Source: Sutterella parvirubra YIT 11816
Lineage (GTDB): Bacteria; Pseudomonadota; Gammaproteobacteria; Burkholderiales; Burkholderiaceae_F
Length of the DNA stretch: 8,729 nt
Direction: 5' to 3'
NCBI RefSeq assembly: GCF_000250875.1
Contig: NZ_JH605014.1
Coordinates: forward strand, 1-8,729
The position numbers and the translations under genes are program-made. Positions 1 through 7,542 of this stretch are shown in pieces (within the stretch, counting starts at the first letter, position 1; each line of letters begins with the position of its first letter). The notes beneath the pieces were generated by a model. It did not search any database. It was not told where the DNA came from and worked only from the letters and a program-made list of their open reading frames with translations.

Positions 1-52
1 CCCTTCGACGGACCCGCAGACGCGAAGCGCCGCGGGCCGCCGGGGCCGCATC

Positions 53-1438
53 GTGACGCCCGAGGACAAGCCGAAGCTCTTCGTCTTGGACACCAACGTC
101 CTCATGCACGATCCGCTCTCGCTCTTCCGCTTCGCCGAACACGACGTCTTCCTGCCGATGACGACTTTGGAAGAGCTCGACAACCACAAGAAGGGCCTCA
201 CCGACGTGGCGCGGAACGCCCGCACGGTCTCGCGAACGCTCGACAACCTGATTGAACTGAACGGCGGCGACATCCTGAAGGGCGTCCCCTTGAACCTCCT
301 CGGGAACATCGAAGCGGGCGGGCGCCTCTTCTTCGAGACGACGCCGATGGCGAAGCCCCTTCCCGGGCTCCCCGGCATCAAGGGCGACAACTCGATCCTA
401 GCCACCGTCGGAGGTGCCATGGAAGCCTTCTCCGGGCACGCGGTCGTGCTCGTGAGCAAAGACATCAACATGCGCATCAAGGCGACCACGCTGGGGATCC
501 CCGCCGAGGACTACTTCAACGACAAGATCCTCGACGACACCGACATGGTGTACACGGGCCGCTCGGAACTCCCCGCCTCCTTCTGGGACGAGGTGAAGGG
601 TCGGCTCGAGTGCTGGAACGACGGCGGCGCCACCTGCTACGCGTTCGAGACGGACGAGCCCTCGAAGTGGAACGTCAACGAGTGCGTCACGATCGAAGGG
701 GACGACGCCTTCGCCGCGATCGTCACCGCGGTCGAAGGCCGAACGGTGAAGCTGCGCCTCTTGAAAGACTTCCGCTCGAAGCACAAGGCCTGGGGCATCC
801 AGGCGCGAAACGCCGAGCAGAACATGGCCCTCAACCTCCTCATGGACCCCGAGATCGACTTCGTGACGCTCCTCGGGCAGGCCGGCACCGGGAAGACGCT
901 CCTGACGCTCGCGGCCGCCTTGGCGCAGACGATCGACCAGCGGCGCTTCTCTGAGATCATCGTCACGCGCGCCACGGTGAGCGTGGGCGAAGACATCGGG
1001 TACCTCCCCGGCACGGAAGAAGAGAAGATGGCGCCTTGGATGGGGGCTTTGGAAGACAACCTCGAGGTCCTCCACAAGTCGGACGGCTCCGGCGACTGGG
1101 GCCGCCAGGCCGCGATGGACCTCATCCGCAACCGCATCCGCATCAAGTCGATGAGCTTCATGCGCGGGCGCACGTTCCTCCAAAAGTTCGTCATCATCGA
1201 CGAAGCGCAGAACCTCTCGCCCAAGCAGATGAAGACCCTCATCACCCGCGCGGGTCCGGGGACGAAGATCGTCTGCCTCGGGAACATCGCCCAGATCGAC
1301 ACGCCCTACCTCACGGAAGGGAGCTCGGGCCTCACCTACGTCGTCGAGCGCTTCGCCGGGTGGCCGCACGCCGCCACGATCACGCTCGCCCGAGGGGAGC
1401 GCTCGCGTCTGGCGGAATTCGCCGCGGAAGCGCTCTGA
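53..1438 (+). CDS. phoH2: PIN domain-PhoH ATPase fusion protein (PhoH2/YlaK type)
   Basis: The protein joins an N-terminal PIN-type ribonuclease domain to a C-terminal PhoH P-loop ATPase. Characterised mycobacterial PhoH2 proteins of this architecture unwind and cleave RNA, so a cytoplasmic RNA-processing role is inferred. Counting from the GTG at 53 (461 residues), the PIN domain spans about 8-155, with likely metal-binding acids D13 (VLDTN), E40/E41 (LEELD), D112 (GDNSI) and D137 (SKDIN). The PhoH domain runs from about 250 to the end: Walker A GQAGTGKT at 275-282, the family segment GEDIGYLPG near 312-320, and Walker B VIIDEAQN at 380-387. It ends with the usual GERSRLAEFA-type tail. The start is uncertain. 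The frame stays open to the left edge with a basic Ala/Arg/Pro-rich translation, and only a weak GGGG lies 7 nt before the GTG, so the true start may be outside the window. It converges on recD; no functional link to that operon is implied. Confidence 0.93.
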   Translation: MTPEDKPKLFVLDTNVLMHDPLSLFRFAEHDVFLPMTTLEELDNHKKGLTDVARNARTVSRTLDNLIELNGGDILKGVPLNLLGNIEAGGRLFFETTPMAKPLPGLPGIKGDNSILATVGGAMEAFSGHAVVLVSKDINMRIKATTLGIPAEDYFNDKILDDTDMVYTGRSELPASFWDEVKGRLECWNDGGATCYAFETDEPSKWNVNECVTIEGDDAFAAIVTAVEGRTVKLRLLKDFRSKHKAWGIQARNAEQNMALNLLMDPEIDFVTLLGQAGTGKTLLTLAAALAQTIDQRRFSEIIVTRATVSVGEDIGYLPGTEEEKMAPWMGALEDNLEVLHKSDGSGDWGRQAAMDLIRNRIRIKSMSFMRGRTFLQKFVIIDEAQNLSPKQMKTLITRAGPGTKIVCLGNIAQIDTPYLTEGSSGLTYVVERFAGWPHAATITLARGERSRLAEFAAEAL

Positions 1439-1471
1439 GCGCCGAGCCGCAGGATCGGCAGCCCTTCACGG

Positions 1472-1507
1472 AAAAGCCCGCGCAGCCTTCTCGGCCCGCG
1501 GGCTTTT
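1472..1507. terminator. Rho-independent terminator, probably bidirectional
   Basis: A perfect 11-bp inverted repeat (AAAAGCCCGCG at 1472-1482, CGCGGGCTTTT at 1497-1507) flanks a 14-nt loop. On the + strand it is followed by a pyrimidine-rich TCCTTCTTTC, giving a classic intrinsic terminator 33 nt after the PhoH2 stop. On the minus strand the same hairpin also ends in a T run, and no other U-tailed hairpin was seen between it and the recD stop at 1624. It therefore probably ends the recCBD transcript as well. Confidence 0.88.
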
Positions 1508-1548
1508 TCCTTCTTTCGGCCTGAAGCGAAGCCGGACTTCCTCCTGAT

Positions 1549-1607
1549 GTGATCACCCCGATGTGCGCACACGCTTGAATGTACTCACATGTGCGCGCCC
1601 GATCGGG
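1549..1607. repeat. Cluster of short palindromes in the convergent intergenic gap
   Basis: Four perfect palindromes lie within 59 bp: GTGATCAC (1549-1556), TGTGCGCACA (1562-1571), CACATGTG (1586-1593) and CCCGATCGGG (1598-1607). ATGTG recurs at 1547, 1561 and 1589. GCGCACA (1565-1571) can also pair with TGTGCGC (1590-1596) across an 18-nt loop. No T run follows, so this is not a second intrinsic terminator. The gap lies between two gene 3' ends, where a promoter operator is not expected. A protein-binding site, an RNA 3'-end structure or chance are all possible. Confidence 0.4.
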
Positions 1608-1623
1608 ATCTCCGAGACGGTCG

Positions 1624-3618
1624 TCAGACGTCCTTCGCCCCCGCGCAGGCCTCCCGGATACGGTCGGCGAGACCCGACAAGCGCCGGGTCGGCTCCGACA
1701 CGCTTCGCGCGAGCGCCTCTTCGCTTCCGAACACCGTCACCTCGGCCTTCGTGCGGGTGATGCCGGTGTAGAGGAGCTCGCGGGTCGAGAGCGCCGAATC
1801 GGGCTTGGCGGGAAGGAGCACCGCCACGCGGGCGAACTCCGACCCCTGCGACTGGTGGATCGTCATCGCGAACGCGGTGTCGTGCTCAGGCAAAAGCGCC
1901 GAGGGGACGCGCACGCCTTCGCCCTCCGCCCGTCCGAAGTACGTCACGAACCGCGGCGGCGCGTCGGGGTCGGCGACGCCGTTCGTCCCCAAAGGAAGTT
2001 CGATCCCCACGTCCCCGTTGAAGACCCCGAGGACGTCGTCGTTCTTCCTCACGATCACGGCGCGGCCCGCATAGTGCGTGAGCGGGAAGCGCTCGTCCAA
2101 CGCGCCCTTTTGGCGCAGGAGCGCCGTCACGCGCCCCTCCGCCCAGCGGTTCAAGGCGGCGACGCTCGATTCGCCCTCGCGCTGTGCGGCGAGCGGCCGA
2201 AAGCTCTCCAGAGCGCGCCAAAGGGCGCCAACGAGCTTCTCTTCCTCCGCGGCGAGCTTCCCGTCCGCGTAGGTCCCGCGGGATTTGCGCACCGCGGTGC
2301 GGTGCTTCTGCCAGAAGTCCGTGCAGTCGGCGAGCGCTTCAAGGTAGGGCTCCATCGAGGCGTCCAACCACATGCGCACGCTCTCCGACAATCCCGTCTG
2401 CGGGTCCGGCGCGTCGTCGTGCCAGGCGACCTGGTAGCGCCGGGCGCTCGTGGGGGCCTCCGTTCCGAAGAGCGACCGGATGAGGCCGGGGGCGTCGGCT
2501 TCAGTTGAGGTGAGGAGCGTCTTCACGGCGGACACCGCCGCGTCGCCCTCGATCCCCATTTGGTTCACGACCGAAGCCAACGCCCACACGATCGAGCCCC
2601 GCTCGAAGCGGCGGCTTTCCTTCAAGACCGCGGTGTTGGCGGCCAAGGCGCCCTCTTCTTCCGTCAAGTCCGCGAAGACCGAGCCCGGCCCCACGGCGGC
2701 CAGCTGGTGCTTGTCGCCCAAAAGAATCAGACGGGTCTCGGGCGAGAGCGCGGAGAGGAGCCGCGCCGCCAGGTGAATGTCGATCATCGAGGCTTCGTCG
2801 ACCACCAAGAGGTCCAACGCCATCGGGTTCCCCGGCCCCGGCATCTCGCCCGTGGGCGTGCGGGTGACGAGCCACTTGTGGATCGTCTTCGCCTCCATCG
2901 TCGCGGGCGACGTGCCGGCGTCCAGCGCACGCATGGCGGTGAGGAGCGCCGCCAAAGGCTGGCGCGAAAGGCTCTCCCGGATCGACTGCAGCATGCGGCT
3001 CGCGGCCTTCCCCGTCGGGGCCGCCAGGCCGATCCGGAGGTCGGGCTTCATGGCGAGCAAGCCTTCGAGCATCATCACGACGCTCGTCGTCTTCCCGGTC
3101 CCCGGGCCGCCGCTCACGATGAGAAGGCGCTGCTCCAGCGCCCCGCGCACGGCCGCGGACTGGGCTTCGTCGGTGCCGAGCGCCTCACACATCTTCCCGA
3201 CCAACGTCAGGGCTTCGGGCGTGGGCGCGGCCTCGCCCGTGAGGCTCTTCGCACGCGCGGCGAGGCTTTCGGCCAAACGCCGCTCTTCGTCGAAGAAGCG
3301 CGCGGCGTAGAGGCGCCCGGCGGCGTCCAACGCCCAAGGCGCGGGGCTCCCCGGGTCGCCGATGAGGCCGAGCTCACGAAGGATGCCGAGGCCCTTGGCG
3401 GCCTGCGGTTCACGCGCCTCGACGTACGCCCACGGGATGCAGACGCTCCCCTGGGTGTCGGGGTCGGACGTGACCGCCGCGACGGCGCGGATCGTCCTTT
3501 GGGCGGCCTCCGCGTCGGCCGGGATGAGGGTGCCCTTGAGTTCGGCGTCGCGGCATGCCGCGCGCAGGAGCCCCGAGAGGAGCGCGAACGAGGCGGGGTT
3601 TTGGATTTCGGTCGTCAT
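1624..3618 (-). CDS. recD: RecD, exodeoxyribonuclease V alpha subunit (SF1B 5'-3' helicase)
   Basis: This is the fast 5'-3' motor of RecBCD, travelling on the 5'-ended strand at a DNA break. It has 664 residues, against about 608 in E. coli. Residues 1 to about 130 form the N-terminal domain expected to contact RecC. The helicase motifs follow in order: Walker A GGPGTGKTT at 170-178 (K176), motif Ia APTGKAASRM at 200-209, motif II DEAS at 274-277, motif III GDKHQL at 301-306, motif IV around KESRRF at 333-338, motif V TIHQSQGSEF at 586-595 and motif VI LLYTGITRTK at 615-624. The C-terminal RRLSGL (645-650) resembles the E. coli RecD end. No key residue is missing. The ATG shares its A with the recB TGA (TGATG on the coding strand) and has a Shine-Dalgarno 7 nt upstream, so translation is probably coupled to recB. 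It is the last gene of the operon, ending 117 nt from the shared terminator. Confidence 0.97.
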   Translation of the reverse strand: MTTEIQNPASFALLSGLLRAACRDAELKGTLIPADAEAAQRTIRAVAAVTSDPDTQGSVCIPWAYVEAREPQAAKGLGILRELGLIGDPGSPAPWALDAAGRLYAARFFDEERRLAESLAARAKSLTGEAAPTPEALTLVGKMCEALGTDEAQSAAVRGALEQRLLIVSGGPGTGKTTSVVMMLEGLLAMKPDLRIGLAAPTGKAASRMLQSIRESLSRQPLAALLTAMRALDAGTSPATMEAKTIHKWLVTRTPTGEMPGPGNPMALDLLVVDEASMIDIHLAARLLSALSPETRLILLGDKHQLAAVGPGSVFADLTEEEGALAANTAVLKESRRFERGSIVWALASVVNQMGIEGDAAVSAVKTLLTSTEADAPGLIRSLFGTEAPTSARRYQVAWHDDAPDPQTGLSESVRMWLDASMEPYLEALADCTDFWQKHRTAVRKSRGTYADGKLAAEEEKLVGALWRALESFRPLAAQREGESSVAALNRWAEGRVTALLRQKGALDERFPLTHYAGRAVIVRKNDDVLGVFNGDVGIELPLGTNGVADPDAPPRFVTYFGRAEGEGVRVPSALLPEHDTAFAMTIHQSQGSEFARVAVLLPAKPDSALSTRELLYTGITRTKAEVTVFGSEEALARSVSEPTRRLSGLADRIREACAGAKDV

Positions 3619-6600
3619 CAGAGAGTCTCCTCGCTCGGGCGCTCACGCGCCAGTTCTTCTTCGGCGGCGCAGACGTCCGCTTCGTTCCAGCCCGCTTGGA
3701 GCAGCTTGTCGAGCGTCCTCACGACGGCGGGCGGCACCCGGTCGACGATGACGCCGGTGCGGCGTCCCTCAACCAAAGGCGTGTCGTTCAGCCCGCGGAT
3801 GAAGACGTACGCGGCGCCGGCGATCATCTCCTCGCGAAAGGCGTCACCCAGACGCGCCGCGAGGAAGCGCCGGAGCGCGACGAGGTAGAGCAGGTACTGG
3901 AGCCGGTAGTGGTGTTCGCGAAGCGCGATCGCGAGCGCCCGTTGGTCATAGTCGGCGGCGTTGGGACCCAGCGCGTTGCTCTTCCAGTCGAGCACCCAAA
4001 AGCGTCCGTCGGGCGCACGCACGGCCAAGTCGATCGAGCCCGTGAGGAACCCGGCCAAAGTTCGGGGTTCAATGCCGTCGACCGCATAGTCGCGGCCGCA
4101 GGCGGCGCCCAGGCGCTGCAGCGCCCGCGCCAAGTCGTCCGCGCTCACCGACGGGTGGATGGTGAGGAGAAAGTCCATTTCCGCCGCGCGGTCGCCTTCG
4201 GGGATGTCGGCGAGCCGCAGCCCCGGGAGGAGTTCCGTCGAGAGGACGGACTTCAGCATCCCGGCGCCGGCGAGTTCGTTCAGGCGCGCCGCATCGCCGC
4301 GCTCGGGGAGCGTCACGTCGAAGATTTCCCGGCAGAGCGCGATGCGGACCTCCTGAGCCGCATCGCCCTCGCCCGCCATCAGCGCGTAGTCCGCACGCTC
4401 CATCACGCGGTGAAGCGCGTCCCCGTAGCGGGGACCGCGCCCGAAGGTGAGGATCGTCCCGTCGGGCGGGTTGGACGCCGGCCGGGGCTTTGACGGGAGG
4501 TCCCCGTCTTCGATCGTGCGCGCCAACGCCGTGTAGGAGCTCGTCGCCCAGCGGGCGCGCACATCCGCGGCCGGGTCGACCGAGAGCGTGAGCGTATCGG
4601 GCGAGGCTTCGAGCGGGCTCGCCGGCACGTGGGCCTCGTCCATCAGGTTCTTCACCCGCACGCCCGGAATCGAGGCGAGGCGCCTGTCGATGTCCGTGCG
4701 CTCCTTCTCGGTCCAATTCCCGGGGAGCTCACCCAAAAGCGCCAGATGGTAGACGTTCGAGGCCGTGGTGCTGATCCACTCATCCGGATTCTTCGCGCTC
4801 TTGCGGGACTGCGGGATGAGAAGAACGAGCTTCGACGAGGCGCGCGTCATCGCGACGTAGGTCAAGCGCACGAGCTCTTCACGCTCCTCCTGCTTGAGGG
4901 CCTCATCGGTCGAAACCGCCCCGGCGTGGATGTCGAGCACCGTACGGCCGCCGCGGCGCACGCGCCAGACCGCGCACTTGCTCTTCGAACTCGGGGTCAT
5001 CCCCTCGCCTTGCGGAAGGTAAACGATCGGGTACTCGAGCCCCTTGCTGGAGTGAATGGTGATGACGGAGACGACGTTGTCTTCGCTCTCCAAGCGCAGC
5101 GTCCGCTCGTCACCCCCGGAGCGCCCGCGCGCCGCTTCGAACCAGGCGCAGAGCGACGAGGGCGTCCGGTGCGTGCGCGACGCCGCGTGGATCAATTCGG
5201 TCAGGTGGTCGTAGTTCGTGAGGGTGCGCTCGCCCAGGGCCGTCGGGAGAATCCGGCGCACGGTGTCGCGTGCGCGCATGATCTCGCGGATCACGGCCGC
5301 GGCGCCGCCGCGGGGCCAGAGCTTCAGCGCGTCTTCGAGGAGCGTGCGCGCCTCGACGCGGCGGGTTTCGTCCGCGGCGTCGATGGTGGAGAGCGTCTCG
5401 CCGAAAAACCGGGTCGCACGCGCGCCGTTCACGTCGTTCACGTTGTCGGGGCGCCGGAGCGCCCGCAGGAGCATCTCCATCTCCAGCGCTTCGGGCGTAT
5501 CCATCACGTCGTCGACCTGCTTGATGCGGCTTCGCACGCCCAAGCGCGTCAGCGCCTCCATCGTCTCGAGGGCGGCGTCGCGCTTCCTCACGAGGATCGC
5601 GACGTCGCGTGCTTCGACGGGGCGCATGCGCACGGTGCGGCCGTTCACCTCCACGTCGCGCGTTCCCGGCACTTCGGGCTTTTCGGTCGCCGGGACGAAG
5701 ACCTTCCCTTCGCGGGCGTCGGTGAGAAGCCGCGCGATGTGGCGCGCGACCGCTTCGCCGCCGTCGTTCTTCCGGTCCGCGGCGACGCCGTAGGGGACGG
5801 GCGAATTCCAAACCTCGAAGGGGTCTTCTTCGAAGGCGACGCCCGCGTCGGTGAAGCGCACCAACCCCGGGCGCTTCGAGCCCGCGTCGACGGGCGCGTA
5901 GGCGAGCTCCCGGCGCAGGAACGCGCCCTCGCCCGTCACTGTTCCGAAGAAGCCGTTCACGGCCTCGACGAGCCCCTTCGACGAGCGGAAGTTGCGCCCC
6001 AAGCGGCGGCGCCCGCCGATTTGGTCGATGAGGTCGCGGGCTTCCAAGTAGGTGTTCAAGTCCGCGCCGCGGAAGTGGTAGATCGCCTGCTTCGGGTCCC
6101 CCACGAAGAAGAGCGCGCGCTCGGACTTCTCACGCTCCGAGAGCCCCTCGATGAAGAGTCGGCGCATGATGTCGAACTGCACCGGGTCGGTGTCTTGAAA
6201 TTCGTCGATGAGGACCCCGGTGAAGGCGCGCCGGAGCGACCGCGCGAAGGGACCCGGGCGACCGTCGGGACTCTCTTCCTTCAACGTGCGCCAGAGGTCG
6301 GTGAGCAGATCGTCGAAACTGAAGATCCGGCGCTTGTGCTTTGCCTCGCGCACGGCTTCGGGCGCCCGGTCGATGAATTCGAAGATCGTTTTGCGCAGTT
6401 TCGGGTCAAGTTCCTTGTCGGGGATTTCGCGCGGGACGAGCGCGGCGGGAAGCCGCACGCAGTTTTCCAGAATCTCCGTCCAGGGGAGCGCCGCCAGCGC
6501 CTTGCGGCCGTCCTCGTCGGGTTCGGCGTCGAGCTTTCGGCGAAGGAAGTCTTCGACGACCTCACGCATCACGTCCGCGATTGCGTCGTCGTCCCCCTTT

Positions 6601-7541
6601 TCAAACCCGAAGGGCGCCCCCGCGCTGAAGGCGCGGTTCGAGAGCATCTTCTGGCAGAAGGCGTGAATCGTGTGGATCGCGGCGTCGTCGAAGCGCGTGA
6701 GGGACGCGCGGATGCGCCGCAGCGCCTCCTCATCCGACAAACCCCACGCGCGCCAGAGCGCGATCTGCTCGTTGACGATCGGCTCGACCGCGGGTTCGAG
6801 CGTGAGCGAGGCGGGGTCCGCCGGACCGCCCTCGTCCGCCGCCCGGCGGATGAGGGCTTCAAGCGCGCGGTACGCGTCCGTCATGTGTTCGCGGATGCGC
6901 ATGGCGAGTTCCGCCGTCGCGTCCTTCGTGAACGTGACGACGAGAAGTTGGTCGATCCGCATGTTGCGCTCGACGACGAGGCGCAGCACCAGGTGCTTGA
7001 TCGAATAGGTCTTCCCCGTCCCGGCCGAGGCTTCAAGGAGCGTCGGCGTGCAAAGCGGCGCCGTCTTCACGTCGAAGTTGTCGGGATCGACATCGGGCGA
7101 GGCGGGCTCGACGCGCACGCCTTCGGCCTGCGCTTCCAACGCGGCATCGCTCGCCGGTTCTCGGGCGGGCTTTGCCGGGACGGAGGCGTGGACCGCCGCC
7201 GACCGGGCGGAAGCACGGGCGCGCGCAGGCTTGGAGGCCGGTTCAGGGGTCTCTTCAGGGGTCTCTTCAGGGGCGGGGGCGGGGGCGGGCTGCGCCGCGG
7301 TCTCCGCACCGAAATCCTCCGCGGGCACGTCCCCGAACGCCGGGAAGGCTTCCGGGAAGTCGTCCAACCCGAAGGCGGCGTCATCGGGCGCGCCGATCGG
7401 CCCCAAGTCGTCCTCAGGGAAGCCGAGGGCGTCCATGTCCGCTTCCGCAGAGAGCGACGCCCAGTCGGCGTCCTGCGGCGGAAGATTCACGTCCAGATCG
7501 GTCGGGTCCACCACGGCGGTCTTGTTCTTCTTCGTCGTCAT
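3618..7541 (-). CDS. recB: RecB, exodeoxyribonuclease V beta subunit, with a long acidic N-terminal extension
   Basis: RecB is the 3'-5' SF1A helicase and the only nuclease of RecBCD; its C-terminal domain also loads RecA. The protein has 1307 residues (about 1180 in E. coli). Motifs in order: Walker A EASAGTGKT at 170-178 (K177), Ia TFTKDATAEL at 203-212, TIHAFCQKML at 291-300, motif II IDEFQDTDP at 445-453, motif III GDPKQAIYHFRGAD at 481-494, RNFRSS at 516-521, motif V TIHSSKGLEYP at 828-838 and motif VI TYVAMTRA at 894-901. The nuclease domain has H1044, E1121, D1171, D1185 and K1187 (LDWKSN), then RLQYLLYL at 1213-1220. All catalytic residues are present. Walker A lies about 150 residues further in than in E. 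coli because of an extension: residues 11-80 hold 20 Asp/Glu and no Lys/Arg, then Ala/Pro-rich sequence to about 150. I chose the ATG at 7541 because GGGGGAG lies 7 nt upstream and the recC stop is 1 nt away. A frame-open start at 7622 would overlap recC; a GTG at codon 142 lacks a good RBS. Confidence 0.97.
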   Translation of the reverse strand: MTTKKNKTAVVDPTDLDVNLPPQDADWASLSAEADMDALGFPEDDLGPIGAPDDAAFGLDDFPEAFPAFGDVPAEDFGAETAAQPAPAPAPEETPEETPEPASKPARARASARSAAVHASVPAKPAREPASDAALEAQAEGVRVEPASPDVDPDNFDVKTAPLCTPTLLEASAGTGKTYSIKHLVLRLVVERNMRIDQLLVVTFTKDATAELAMRIREHMTDAYRALEALIRRAADEGGPADPASLTLEPAVEPIVNEQIALWRAWGLSDEEALRRIRASLTRFDDAAIHTIHAFCQKMLSNRAFSAGAPFGFEKGDDDAIADVMREVVEDFLRRKLDAEPDEDGRKALAALPWTEILENCVRLPAALVPREIPDKELDPKLRKTIFEFIDRAPEAVREAKHKRRIFSFDDLLTDLWRTLKEESPDGRPGPFARSLRRAFTGVLIDEFQDTDPVQFDIMRRLFIEGLSEREKSERALFFVGDPKQAIYHFRGADLNTYLEARDLIDQIGGRRRLGRNFRSSKGLVEAVNGFFGTVTGEGAFLRRELAYAPVDAGSKRPGLVRFTDAGVAFEEDPFEVWNSPVPYGVAADRKNDGGEAVARHIARLLTDAREGKVFVPATEKPEVPGTRDVEVNGRTVRMRPVEARDVAILVRKRDAALETMEALTRLGVRSRIKQVDDVMDTPEALEMEMLLRALRRPDNVNDVNGARATRFFGETLSTIDAADETRRVEARTLLEDALKLWPRGGAAAVIREIMRARDTVRRILPTALGERTLTNYDHLTELIHAASRTHRTPSSLCAWFEAARGRSGGDERTLRLESEDNVVSVITIHSSKGLEYPIVYLPQGEGMTPSSKSKCAVWRVRRGGRTVLDIHAGAVSTDEALKQEEREELVRLTYVAMTRASSKLVLLIPQSRKSAKNPDEWISTTASNVYHLALLGELPGNWTEKERTDIDRRLASIPGVRVKNLMDEAHVPASPLEASPDTLTLSVDPAADVRARWATSSYTALARTIEDGDLPSKPRPASNPPDGTILTFGRGPRYGDALHRVMERADYALMAGEGDAAQEVRIALCREIFDVTLPERGDAARLNELAGAGMLKSVLSTELLPGLRLADIPEGDRAAEMDFLLTIHPSVSADDLARALQRLGAACGRDYAVDGIEPRTLAGFLTGSIDLAVRAPDGRFWVLDWKSNALGPNAADYDQRALAIALREHHYRLQYLLYLVALRRFLAARLGDAFREEMIAGAAYVFIRGLNDTPLVEGRRTGVIVDRVPPAVVRTLDKLLQAGWNEADVCAAEEELARERPSEETL
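3626..3632 (-). promoter_or_regulatory. Ribosome binding site of recD inside the recB 3' end
   Basis: The coding strand reads GAGGAGA, 7 nt before the recD ATG. It lies in the codons for the last residues of RecB (SEETL). Together with the TGATG overlap, this fixes the recD start and suggests that terminating recB ribosomes restart on recD. Confidence 0.75.
7242..7289. repeat. In-frame 12-nt and 6-nt tandem micro-repeats in recB
   Basis: On the + strand, the 12-mer TTCAGGGGTCTC occurs twice in tandem (7242-7253 and 7254-7265) and is followed by the first 8 nt of a third copy (7266-7273). Next comes a 6-nt repeat, CGGGGG, at 7274-7279 and 7280-7285, with a partial third copy. On the recB strand these encode the PA repeats and EETP repeats of the Ala/Pro-rich linker (about residues 85-100). 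Both unit lengths are multiples of three, so gain or loss of a unit would keep the frame. Confidence 0.8.
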
Positions 7542-7542
7542 C

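Noticed and set aside
398..1369. A 323-codon open frame on the minus strand, antisense to phoH2.
   Set aside because: It has Arg/Glu/Val-biased shadow composition, while the + strand frame has clear PIN and PhoH motifs.
1511..1623. A possible small gene or RNA gene in the recD-phoH2 gap.
   Set aside because: Short open frames here run into recD antisense and lack ribosome sites, and no tRNA-like fold or known RNA motif was seen. Only the palindromes stand out.
1850..1858. A Chi-like CTGGTGG on the + strand inside recD (E. coli Chi is GCTGGTGG).
   Set aside because: It differs from E. coli Chi by one base, falls in codons for the conserved IHQSQG motif, and the Chi sequence of this organism is unknown. 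A single near match has no weight.
2560..3888. A 442-codon open frame on the + strand, across recD and the recB 3' end.
   Set aside because: It has the same composition artefact of GC-rich coding sequence, crosses the recB/recD junction, and shows no motif or ribosome site.
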